From: CAZKRL01 sp964555295
GTDB lineage: Bacteria; Bacteroidota; Bacteroidia; Flavobacteriales_D; Sanyastnellaceae
Direction of reading: 5' to 3'
Assembly (NCBI GenBank): GCA_964555295.1
Contig: CAZKRL010000002.1
Location: 1-64,000 of the forward strand
DNA: 64,000 nucleotides
Positions within the stretch are counted from its first letter, which is position 1. Every line of letters starts with the position of its first letter. Below are positions 1-7,491 of the stretch, piece after piece. Both the position numbers and the translations under genes were made by a program. The notes beneath the pieces were generated by a model. The model saw only the letters and a list, made by a program, of their open reading frames with translations, searched no databases and was not told the origin of the DNA.

Positions 1-2
1 GA

Positions 3-578
3 GAGAGCGTAGGAAGGAAGGACGCACAGGCGTTGCGCAAGCAGGGCAGAATTCCTGGAATCATTTACGGTGGCGCAACACAAATGGGTTTCAGTGTTAG
101 CAAAAACGATTGGGACAAAATCATTGCGCGTCCCGACACTCTTCAAATCAACATTGAGGTGAGTGGAAAAACCATCCCAACCATCATTCAGGAAATGCAG
201 CAAGATCCGGTGACGGATTTGGTGACCCACATTGATTTGCTTGAATTGGTTCCTGGTAAGGTAGTAAAGACCACCTTGCCTGTTCGCACGCACGGAGTTT
301 CTGAAGGGGTTCGCAGTGGAGGAAAGCTGCTTATCAATTACCGAAAGGTGCGCATCAGTGGAAAACCTGAAGTGATTCCGGACGATATTCAAATTGACAT
401 TTCTGGAATGAAGATTGGCGACATGATTCGCGTAAGGGACATTAAGATTGATGGTTGTAAAGTGTTGGAGGCAGAAGCTTCTGCAATTGTTACCGTTCAG
501 GTTACGCGCGCCGCTATGGCCGAAGCAGCAGCGGCAGCAGCACCTGCTGGCGCGAAGGCCGCTGATAAGAAGAAATAA
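3..578 (+). CDS. rplY: 50S ribosomal protein L25 (CTC type), 5' end outside window
   Basis: Binds 5S rRNA in the large ribosomal subunit. The frame is open from the first bases of the window, and the visible start (residues DAQALRKQGRIPGIIYGG) is the conserved L25 N-terminal region, so roughly 10-20 residues lie upstream of the window. After the 5S-binding domain comes the second beta domain of the long CTC form (HIDLLELVPGK, then GVxxGGKL), and a C-terminal tail rich in Ala and Lys. The stop is 8 bases before pth, the usual neighbour, so the two are very probably co-transcribed. Identity is clear; only the 5' end is missing. Confidence 0.95.
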   Translation, partial: ESVGRKDAQALRKQGRIPGIIYGGATQMGFSVSKNDWDKIIARPDTLQINIEVSGKTIPTIIQEMQQDPVTDLVTHIDLLELVPGKVVKTTLPVRTHGVSEGVRSGGKLLINYRKVRISGKPEVIPDDIQIDISGMKIGDMIRVRDIKIDGCKVLEAEASAIVTVQVTRAAMAEAAAAAAPAGAKAADKKK

Positions 579-586
579 TTTTCGTC

Positions 587-1156
587 GTGGGAATTCTCGT
601 TGTCGGTCTCGGAAACCCTGGTGCTGAATACGAAAACACACGACATAATATTGGATTTAAAATAGCAGACGCCTTCGCCTTGAAGGCGTCTGCTTCTTTT
701 AATACCTCACGCTACGCTGATGTGGCAGAGGGCCGGATCAAAGGGGTTTCTTACACTATTATCAAACCCAACACATTCATGAATTTGAGCGGCAATGCCG
801 TGCGCTATTATATGCAGCAAGGCAAATACAGCGCTCAGGAAATAATGGTTGTAACGGATGATTTATCACTGCCTTATGGCGCGCTTCGAATGCGTGCCCG
901 CGGAAGCTCTGGCGGTCATAATGGCTTGCAGCATATTCAAGAAATCCTTGGGTCAGATATTTTTCCACGGTTGCGATGTGGGATTGGCGCGGATTTCAGC
1001 AAGGGTCAGCAAGTAGATTATGTTTTGGGTAGGTGGTCTGAGGAAGAATTCAAGTCTTTACCCGCATTCATTGAACGAAGCGTTCACGCCATCGAGGCGA
1101 TGGGCAAGATAGGTATTGAGCGAGCGATGAATCAAGTGAACACGCGCGGGAAATAA
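587..1156 (+). CDS. pth: Peptidyl-tRNA hydrolase
   Basis: Recycles peptidyl-tRNA dropped from ribosomes by cleaving the ester bond between peptide and tRNA. 189 residues, normal for the family. GLGNPGAEYENTRHNIGF at residues 7-24 carries the substrate Asn10 and catalytic His20; the PNTFMNLSG motif (Asn66), Asp91/92 and SSGGHNG (Asn112) complete the site. The start is GTG at 587, only 8 bases after the L25 stop. A perfect 12-base inverted repeat with a 7-base loop lies inside the coding sequence at 664-694. Confidence 0.96.
   Translation: MGILVVGLGNPGAEYENTRHNIGFKIADAFALKASASFNTSRYADVAEGRIKGVSYTIIKPNTFMNLSGNAVRYYMQQGKYSAQEIMVVTDDLSLPYGALRMRARGSSGGHNGLQHIQEILGSDIFPRLRCGIGADFSKGQQVDYVLGRWSEEEFKSLPAFIERSVHAIEAMGKIGIERAMNQVNTRGK
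664..694 (+). repeat. Perfect 12-bp inverted repeat inside pth
   Basis: AGCAGACGCCTT and its exact reverse complement flank the 7-base loop CGCCTTG, followed at 695-700 by TCTTTT. It could fold in the mRNA as a strong hairpin resembling an intrinsic terminator, but it lies about 80 bases into a functional-looking gene. Confidence 0.8.
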
Positions 1157-1241
1157 CTGCTGTTCTATCCCTTTATAGGCCTTAACAACTTTGAACAAAT
1201 CATCGCAGATGTTGGCGTTACATTCGCCCAAAAATTTTACT

Positions 1242-1658
1242 ATGTATCCTCCAGAACTTGTGGCTCCAATGAGGGCCGAACTCACCCAACTTGGCTTTGA
1301 AGAGATGTTGTCGCCCGAGGCGGTTGACAATGCATTGAAATCAGAGGGCGTGTCACTTGTTGTATTGAACTCTGTTTGTGGCTGTGCCGCGGGCAGCATG
1401 CGCCCGGGTGTTAGAAAAGCAATTCAATCAGCTCAGAAACTGCCGAATAAGTTGTATACGAGTTTTGCTGGAGTTGACACGGACGCCGTTCAACGTGCGC
1501 GTCAATACATGTTGCCCTATCCTCCATCGTCTCCCAGCATCGCTATTTTCAAAGACGGCAGATTGGTGCACATGGTAGAGCGCCATCACATCGAAGGCCG
1601 CACAGCAGACATGATCGCCGCGCATTTACAAGGGGCCTTCGACGAGTTTTGTAACTGA
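1242..1658 (+). CDS. BrxA/BrxB-family bacilliredoxin (YphP/YqiW)
   Basis: Small thiol-disulfide protein of the family that in Firmicutes removes bacillithiol from protein thiols. From the ATG at 1242 the protein has 138 residues; MYPPELVAPMRAEL is the typical N-terminus, which is why this start is preferred over the TTG at 1191 or ATG at 1209. The redox motif is NSVCGCAAG, with Cys46-Gly-Cys48. A single-gene unit, ending 3 bases before the convergent gene at 1662. The family is clear; whether this organism uses bacillithiol or another thiol cannot be told here. Confidence 0.9.
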   Translation: MYPPELVAPMRAELTQLGFEEMLSPEAVDNALKSEGVSLVVLNSVCGCAAGSMRPGVRKAIQSAQKLPNKLYTSFAGVDTDAVQRARQYMLPYPPSSPSIAIFKDGRLVHMVERHHIEGRTADMIAAHLQGAFDEFCN

Positions 1659-1661
1659 AGA

Positions 1662-2396
1662 TTACAGGCCGATAGCGATACCTATCTGGAAAATAAACTT
1701 ATCGGTTTTTTTATCGTCAAGAGTATTCAAAAGCTCGTCCTTACTAGGAATTGTTACCTTACCATCAGCCGCTACGTCTGCTACGACTTTACTAACGTCC
1801 TTGGTTGTCGCATTGTACAGATTTTCAACTCTCGCCTCCAACAAAACGTGTGGAATGATTTGATATCTCAACCCCAAACCATAGCCGTAGAAAAATTTGG
1901 GAATCCTAAGGCGCTCTTGAGTGCTGTTTACAATGGAATTGGCTAATTCCTTCTTGATGCTCTCCTCATTAAGCGATATGTCTGTCCTGAAAACTTCCAT
2001 ACCACATATCGCCTCAACAATTGGTTGTAATTTCCCGTCGAGTATGCGGAACCTGAGATGTGTTGTTGTTCTGCTCATTTTGCTTATAACCTTCAGCCCG
2101 TCCTCGAGCTTAAGGTTTTCAACCTGCCCTGCGGTTGAATCTATTGCATTGATAATTTGATTTCTCGTTCCAAGTGAGTTCCATGCATATCCAATACCGA
2201 GCTCAATTGGCGACCTCAATATCGGGCGCATCGCCTGAATACCAAGGCCAATTGGGGTATTCTCATCTTTCAGGGACTCTTTGGTGGGCTGCAGCACCTG
2301 AAACCCCGCCGAGAAAGACATCTTCCTGCCCAACTGGGCAGATACGTTTATGCTGAGAATCGCTGTGAGTAAAAATAACAGACATTGCTTTTTCAT
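1662..2396 (-). CDS. Outer-membrane beta-barrel-like protein of unknown role
   Basis: 244 residues. A basic start (MKKQ), a hydrophobic stretch and Ala-Gln at about residue 21 make a signal peptide. The rest alternates polar and hydrophobic residues in barrel-like strands and ends in an alternating strand (FIFQIGIAIGL), as in porin-like proteins. The region around residues 85-150 is helical and charged, probably a loop. No close family recognised. The promoter at 2425-2453 overlaps the rfbD promoter on the other strand. Confidence 0.7.
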   Translation of the reverse strand: MKKQCLLFLLTAILSINVSAQLGRKMSFSAGFQVLQPTKESLKDENTPIGLGIQAMRPILRSPIELGIGYAWNSLGTRNQIINAIDSTAGQVENLKLEDGLKVISKMSRTTTHLRFRILDGKLQPIVEAICGMEVFRTDISLNEESIKKELANSIVNSTQERLRIPKFFYGYGLGLRYQIIPHVLLEARVENLYNATTKDVSKVVADVAADGKVTIPSKDELLNTLDDKKTDKFIFQIGIAIGL

Positions 2397-2416
2397 AGAT
2401 ACCGCGGTTAAATTTG
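2385..2416 (+). promoter_or_regulatory. Promoter of rfbD
   Basis: TTG at 2385-2387, 21 bases, then TAAATTTG at 2409-2416, matching the Bacteroidota -33/-7 consensus (TTG, TAnnTTTG). Transcription would begin near 2421, which rules out the upstream TTG at 2414 as the rfbD start and supports the one at 2468. Confidence 0.6.
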
Positions 2417-2424
2417 TTGGCGCT

Positions 2425-2453
2425 CAAATATATCGCATTCTTAACTAAATCAA
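2425..2453 (-). promoter_or_regulatory. Promoter of the outer-membrane protein gene
   Basis: Read on the minus strand: TTG (2453-2451), 18 bases, TATATTTG (2432-2425). Predicted transcript start about 2420, giving a leader of roughly 24 bases. Confidence 0.6.
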
Positions 2454-2467
2454 TACACAGCGAACTT

Positions 2468-3361
2468 TTGTCTATCAAAAAAAATTCTGTCCTCGTCATT
2501 GGGTCCAACGGACAATTAGCAAACGCCATCCGCTCTGCCGGCGAGTTCTGGGCTGAACAATTCGAGTTGCTTTTTGCTGGCTCCGCCGAATTGGATATTA
2601 GGAACGAACCCCAGCTTACACACTTCGTTGAACTGCACCAGCCGAATGTAATTATCAATTGTGCCGCCTACACAAACGTTGATCGAGCGGAAGATGAAGC
2701 CGATGAAGCCATGCTATTGAATGCCACAGCGGCGGGCTATCTGGCTAAAGCGGCAAGCGCTATTGGCGCTATTATGGTGCACATTTCCACAGATTATGTA
2801 TTTGACGGGTTATCTGAAAATCCATACACGGAGGAAGATGTTGTAGGGCCAATAAGTGTTTACGGAATGAGTAAGCAGCGAGGTGAGCAGCTCATTAGAG
2901 AAAATTGTGTGCAACATTATATCGTGAGAACCTCATGGCTATATGGCAATCATGGCAACAACTTCCTTAACACCATGTTGCGGCTTGCACAGGAGAAGAA
3001 GGAGCTCAGCATTGTAACGGACCAAATAGCTTCTCCCACATGGGTAGGCGATTTGTCGAAAGCCCTTTATGATCTGTTGAAAAAGGCCTTGATCGATACA
3101 GCAGATATTCCATTTGGAACATGGCATTTTTCGAATCAAGGGGAGGCGTCTTGGTACGACTTTGCTGCTGCGATTTTCTCAATGACCGAAAAGCAAATGG
3201 TCATTCATCATGCCAACGCTATGAATTATCCAACAAAAGCAAAACGTCCTCATTACTCTAAACTCAATTGCACCAAATGGGAGGCTGCGTTTGGGGAAAT
3301 ACCACACTGGAAAGTTGCGTTATTGAAATGCTTGAATGAACGCAGACTGCAGATGTGCTGA
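2468..3361 (+). CDS. rfbD: dTDP-4-dehydrorhamnose reductase (RmlD)
   Basis: Last step of dTDP-L-rhamnose synthesis: NAD(P)H reduction of dTDP-4-keto-6-deoxy-mannose. 297 residues from the TTG at 2468. Seen: Rossmann motif VIGSNGQLA (residues 10-18), NCAAYTNVDRAE, STDYVFDG (about 107-114) and the catalytic YGMSK (Tyr132, Lys136), then RTSWLYG. The start is a TTG; in-frame TTG at 2414 overlaps the -7 box and is less likely. The other rml genes are not adjacent. Its end overlaps the next open frame, but the mutase start chosen (3375) leaves 13 bases between them. Confidence 0.9.
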   Translation: MSIKKNSVLVIGSNGQLANAIRSAGEFWAEQFELLFAGSAELDIRNEPQLTHFVELHQPNVIINCAAYTNVDRAEDEADEAMLLNATAAGYLAKAASAIGAIMVHISTDYVFDGLSENPYTEEDVVGPISVYGMSKQRGEQLIRENCVQHYIVRTSWLYGNHGNNFLNTMLRLAQEKKELSIVTDQIASPTWVGDLSKALYDLLKKALIDTADIPFGTWHFSNQGEASWYDFAAAIFSMTEKQMVIHHANAMNYPTKAKRPHYSKLNCTKWEAAFGEIPHWKVALLKCLNERRLQMC

Positions 3362-3369
3362 TAATTTTG
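3362..3369 (+). promoter_or_regulatory. -7 box (TAATTTTG) 5 bases before the mutase start codon
   Basis: TAATTTTG fits TAnnTTTG exactly. No TTG at the proper distance upstream is evident. With the ATG only 5 bases further on, the message would be leaderless or nearly so. Confidence 0.4.
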
Positions 3370-3374
3370 CAGAT

Positions 3375-5117
3375 ATGGTAAAAGATAAATTAATGACTCA
3401 GGCCGTTGCCAAGGCCAAAGAATGGCTCTCTGATGAAGCGGTTGACAATGCATCAAAGGATTGGATTCAGAATGCACTGATGCATGCTCCGGATGAATTA
3501 ATGGAGGCGTTTCACACAGATCTTGAATTTGGAACAGGCGGCTTGAGAGGACTTATGGGGGTTGGCTCAAATCGCATGAATGTTTATACGGTGAGCATGG
3601 CCACGCAAGGGCTTGCCAATTATTTGTTGTCGGTTTTTCCAAATCAAAAAGTTTCTGTGGCCATCGCATTCGATAGCCGGAACAATTCTCCGCTCTTTGC
3701 AAAGACCGCTGCAGCCGTTCTCTCTGCCAACGAAATTGAAGTCTTTATTTACGAGTCACTACGTCCAACACCGTTGCTTTCATATACTGTGCGAAAACTG
3801 CATTGTATGTCGGGCATTGTGATTACCGCGTCGCACAACCCTAAAGAATATAATGGCTATAAAGTGTATTGGAATGATGGCGGCCAGGTGCTTCCGCCTC
3901 ACGACGTTTCCATAATTAAGGAGGTTAGAAAAATTCTTTCTCCCTCTGCTGTGAAGGTCGTTGCCAATGATGCGCTCATCAAGAGTGTCTCACCTGATGT
4001 AGAGCAAGAATACCTCTCAGATCTCCGTTCGCTGTGCCTATCACCAGAATCAATTCGCAGCCAACCTGATCTATCCATCGTTTATACTCCAATACATGGC
4101 TCCGGAATTACACTGGTGCCGGACGCACTCAAGTCGTTGGGTTTTTCAAATGTCTTTGTCGTGCCTGATCAACAATTTCCTGACGGTAACTTTTCTACTG
4201 TGGCATCGCCAAACCCAGAGGAGAAAGTGGCGATGCAGTCTGCTTTAAATCACGGAAAGGCAAGAAACTCTAAATTGGTTTTAGGAACTGACCCTGATGC
4301 GGATCGTGTGGGGTTGGCTGTTCCTGATGAAAGCGGAAATCTACGACTACTCAATGGCAATCAGGCTGCGGCATTGCTCGTGTATTACCGGCTCCATTTG
4401 CGCAGAGAGTTGCAGTTGGAAAGACCTGGCGACTACGTAGCAAAGACCATTGTTACGTCTGCTCTGTTATCTAAGATTGCTAGTGATTATGGCGTGCCCT
4501 GTTATGAGACACTAACGGGCTTCAAATACATTGCTGAAGTTATTCGTAAGCATGAGGGCATTGGGTATTTCGTGGCGGGCGGCGAAGAGAGTTACGGATA
4601 TTCAGCTGGAGAATTTGTTCGCGATAAAGACGCTGTTCTCTCCGCTTCACAATTCGCAGAAATTGCCGCATGGTGTGAGTCTCGGGGACAAAGTTGTTGG
4701 CATTTACTTCTTGAAATTTATTGCAAATACGGGCTCTATTTCGAGGAGCTTGTTTCAATCACCTTAAAAGGAATTGATGGCGCATCAGAAATAACATCTA
4801 TGATGAAGCGAATGCGTGAAACACCACCGGCAACACTTGGTGGAATTGTCGTCGCAGAGGTCCGTGACATATTGTCTGGTGAATGTGTTACCCTCTCTTC
4901 TCGCGCTGTCCGTAAACTCGACCTACCTTCATCCAACGTTCTGCAATTCGTACTTGCTGATGGTAGCGTCATTTCAGCAAGGCCCAGTGGAACTGAACCG
5001 AAAATCAAATTCTATTTTTCCTTGGCTGGAACATTGGACAACACATCACAATACGATGAAATTTGTGACCATATGCAAAAGAGAATTGCCCACATTAAAA
5101 AGGACTTGTCTGTATAA
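3375..5117 (+). CDS. Phosphoglucomutase/phosphomannomutase family phosphosugar mutase
   Basis: Interconverts hexose 1- and 6-phosphates in the cytoplasm through a phosphoserine. 580 residues, the size of the long Bacteroidota form. Seen: GTGGLRGLMGVGSNRMN near the N-terminus, catalytic loop ITASHNPKEYNGYKVYW (active Ser near residue 153), metal loop GTDPDADRVG, sugar-binding GGEESYGYSAGEFVRDKDAV and phosphate-binding RPSGTEPKIKFYF near the C-terminus. All active-site pieces are present. Specificity between glucose and mannose phosphate cannot be decided from sequence. Start chosen at ATG 3375; ATG 3393 is possible. Confidence 0.92.
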   Translation: MVKDKLMTQAVAKAKEWLSDEAVDNASKDWIQNALMHAPDELMEAFHTDLEFGTGGLRGLMGVGSNRMNVYTVSMATQGLANYLLSVFPNQKVSVAIAFDSRNNSPLFAKTAAAVLSANEIEVFIYESLRPTPLLSYTVRKLHCMSGIVITASHNPKEYNGYKVYWNDGGQVLPPHDVSIIKEVRKILSPSAVKVVANDALIKSVSPDVEQEYLSDLRSLCLSPESIRSQPDLSIVYTPIHGSGITLVPDALKSLGFSNVFVVPDQQFPDGNFSTVASPNPEEKVAMQSALNHGKARNSKLVLGTDPDADRVGLAVPDESGNLRLLNGNQAAALLVYYRLHLRRELQLERPGDYVAKTIVTSALLSKIASDYGVPCYETLTGFKYIAEVIRKHEGIGYFVAGGEESYGYSAGEFVRDKDAVLSASQFAEIAAWCESRGQSCWHLLLEIYCKYGLYFEELVSITLKGIDGASEITSMMKRMRETPPATLGGIVVAEVRDILSGECVTLSSRAVRKLDLPSSNVLQFVLADGSVISARPSGTEPKIKFYFSLAGTLDNTSQYDEICDHMQKRIAHIKKDLSV

Positions 5118-5168
5118 ACGCAAACAACGATCGGTAATTCGAACAATCGGCGGTTAGTATACTTGGGC

Positions 5169-5176
5169 TAACTTTG
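5169..5176 (+). promoter_or_regulatory. -7 box (TAACTTTG) 4 bases before ybeY start
   Basis: An exact TAnnTTTG match ending 4 bases before the GTG at 5181. The -33 TTG is not evident at the usual distance, so confidence is moderate. If used, the ybeY message begins at or very near its start codon. Confidence 0.4.
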
Positions 5177-5180
5177 CCCT

Positions 5181-5636
5181 GTGCCTATCTCGTTTTATAC
5201 TGCCGACATTAAAAACACTTTACTCGCGAAGCCGTCTCTTCGAGAATGGCTCCATTTCGCAGTATCACAAGAAGGCCTGAAAGTTGGTTCTATTTCCATA
5301 ATTCAATGCTCCAACCCATATCTTTTGGATTTGAATATTCAATACCTTCAACACGATTACTTCACCGACGTAATTACCTTCCCGTCGCAGAGTTCACCCG
5401 CCGTTTCGGGGGAAATTTACATTAGCGTAGATCAAGCCAAAATTCAAGCCAAAGAACATCAACATCACATTCAAAAAGAAATGCAACTCCTTGTAATTCA
5501 TGGGGTTATGCATCTGTGTGGCTATCCAGACAAGACCAAAGCACAAGCCAAAATCATGAGAAAAAAAGAAAGTAACTATATGAACCTACGCCCCGAAAAG
5601 CTTCTTCTCGTTTCACGTGAAACCTATGGAAAATAA
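5181..5636 (+). CDS. ybeY: Endoribonuclease YbeY, 16S rRNA maturation
   Basis: Zinc-dependent RNase involved in 3' processing of 16S rRNA and ribosome quality control. 151 residues from GTG; MPISFYTADI is the usual Bacteroidota N-terminus. The metal site reads HGVMHLCGYPD (residues 107-117): the first two His are present, but the third ligand, His in most bacteria (H-x3-H-x5-H), is Asp117. This change with the following KTK is, to my knowledge, typical of the phylum. The gene overlaps mnmG by 11 bases. Confidence 0.93.
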   Translation: MPISFYTADIKNTLLAKPSLREWLHFAVSQEGLKVGSISIIQCSNPYLLDLNIQYLQHDYFTDVITFPSQSSPAVSGEIYISVDQAKIQAKEHQHHIQKEMQLLVIHGVMHLCGYPDKTKAQAKIMRKKESNYMNLRPEKLLLVSRETYGK

Positions 5637-7491
5637 ATTCGATGTAATTGTAGTCGGCGCAGGACACGCAGGCAATGAGGCGGCTGCGGCAGCTGCAAGG
5701 CTAAAATGTTCTGTGCTTCTCATCACCATGGACATGACCAAAATCGGTCAGATGAGCTGCAATCCAGCAATGGGCGGTATTGCAAAGGGACAAATCATCC
5801 GCGAGATTGATGCGCTTGGCGGACTTTCTGGGGTTGTTACAGACCTCACCACGATTCAGTTCCGTATGCTGAATCGCTCCAAAGGGCCTGCCATGTGGAG
5901 TCCGCGAGCCCAAAACGACCGTCAAGAATTCACTACCCTTTGGCGCAAGTTTCTCGAAGACACGCCTGGCGTAGACTTCTGGCAAGACATGGTTACAGAA
6001 ATCCACCTCGAGGGCGATAAAGTCTCAGGGGTTACCACCCAGATGGGAATCCGATTCCATTGTAAGGCATTGGTCATTACTTCAGGCACATTCATGAATG
6101 GGGTCATTCACATCGGTGAGAAGCAATTTGGCGGTGGACGGATGGGCGAAAAGTCTTCAATTGGCATCACCGAACAACTCAATTCCTTCGGGATGAGAAG
6201 TGGCAGAATGAAAACCGGAACACCACCAAGAATAGACGGGCGTAGCCTTGATTACACAAAAATGGAGGTGCAGCATGGCGACCATCAGCCAGGAAAGTTC
6301 AGCTTTACCAATACATCACCCGTTCAAGAACAAATACCCTGTTGGATTAGCTATACAAATGCCGCCGTTCATGAGGTGCTCGCAAGTGGGTTTGAGAAAA
6401 GTCCAATGTTTTCTGGTCGTATCCAGGGTGTTGGTCCCCGATATTGTCCGTCCATCGAAGATAAAATCACGCGATTTCATGATAAGGATCGTCATCAAAT
6501 CTTTGCCGAACCCGAAGGAAGAAGAACCATTGAGGTATATGTGAATGGCTTTTCTACAAGTCTTCCAGAAGACGTTCAGTTGAAGGCCTTGCGACTTATC
6601 CCTGGTTTTGAAACAGCCAAAATGTTTCGCCCTGGGTATGCAATAGAGTATGATTTCTTCCCGCCTGAACAACTCAATCACACGTTGGAATCCAAAGATG
6701 TTCGTGGATTATTTCTGGCGGGCCAGATCAATGGTACAACAGGGTATGAGGAGGCTGCATGCCAGGGTTTAATGGCAGGAGCCAATGCTGGTTTACATGC
6801 TTTAGAGAGAGAGCCTTTTATACTTCATCGTGACCAAGCGTATATCGGCGTACTCATTGACGACCTCATCACGAAAAGCACAGACGAACCCTACAGAATG
6901 TTCACCAGTCGGGCCGAGTTCAGAATGCTTCTGCGACAAGACAATGCCGACGACCGATTAACCCCCATTGCAGCGGAGTTCGGCCTTGTAAGTGCTGAGC
7001 GCGCGTTCCACGTGGAACAGAAGCGCACGCACAAGAAACAATTCTTACAAAACCTTTCCAAGAACTCCTTTCTGCCGGAAGAAATCAACCCCATTCTCGA
7101 GGCGAATAACAGTGGTAAAATTTCTCAGAAAACCCCATATTCTCAGGTCCTATCGCGACCAGAACTCAATTTCAATCTCGTTGCAGACATCCTGTCTCAT
7201 TTGGTAAATCAGATTCCTCTTGAATATCAGGGCGAGGTAATGGAACAGGTAGAAATTGAAGTGAAATATGGTGGCTATCTTGAGAAGGAACGCGCCAATG
7301 CTGAGAAACTCGTTCGCCTTGAGCACGTCATCATTCCCGCTAAATTCGATTACAATTCGCTCACGAATATGAGTATTGAGGCCCGGCAAAAACTCACAAA
7401 AATTCGTCCTGAAAACATTGGACAAGCCTCCCGTATCAGTGGCGTAAGTCCCGCCGATATCGCGCTTCTCCTGATTAAACTCGGTCGCTAA
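5626..7491 (+). CDS. mnmG: tRNA uridine-5-carboxymethylaminomethyl modification enzyme MnmG
   Basis: FAD-dependent partner of MnmE that builds the cmnm5 group on U34 of several tRNAs. 621 residues. N-terminal FAD motif VVGAGHAGNEAA (residues 10-20); MSCNPAMGGIAKG; KTGTPPRIDGR; GLFLAGQINGTTGYEEAACQGLMAG; and the C-terminal helical domain ending RISGVSPADIALLLIKLGR. The ATG at 5626 lies inside ybeY, so the two are translationally close. It ends exactly where the convergent dehydrogenase ends (7491/7492), with no space for a terminator. Confidence 0.97.
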   Translation: MENKFDVIVVGAGHAGNEAAAAAARLKCSVLLITMDMTKIGQMSCNPAMGGIAKGQIIREIDALGGLSGVVTDLTTIQFRMLNRSKGPAMWSPRAQNDRQEFTTLWRKFLEDTPGVDFWQDMVTEIHLEGDKVSGVTTQMGIRFHCKALVITSGTFMNGVIHIGEKQFGGGRMGEKSSIGITEQLNSFGMRSGRMKTGTPPRIDGRSLDYTKMEVQHGDHQPGKFSFTNTSPVQEQIPCWISYTNAAVHEVLASGFEKSPMFSGRIQGVGPRYCPSIEDKITRFHDKDRHQIFAEPEGRRTIEVYVNGFSTSLPEDVQLKALRLIPGFETAKMFRPGYAIEYDFFPPEQLNHTLESKDVRGLFLAGQINGTTGYEEAACQGLMAGANAGLHALEREPFILHRDQAYIGVLIDDLITKSTDEPYRMFTSRAEFRMLLRQDNADDRLTPIAAEFGLVSAERAFHVEQKRTHKKQFLQNLSKNSFLPEEINPILEANNSGKISQKTPYSQVLSRPELNFNLVADILSHLVNQIPLEYQGEVMEQVEIEVKYGGYLEKERANAEKLVRLEHVIIPAKFDYNSLTNMSIEARQKLTKIRPENIGQASRISGVSPADIALLLIKLGR

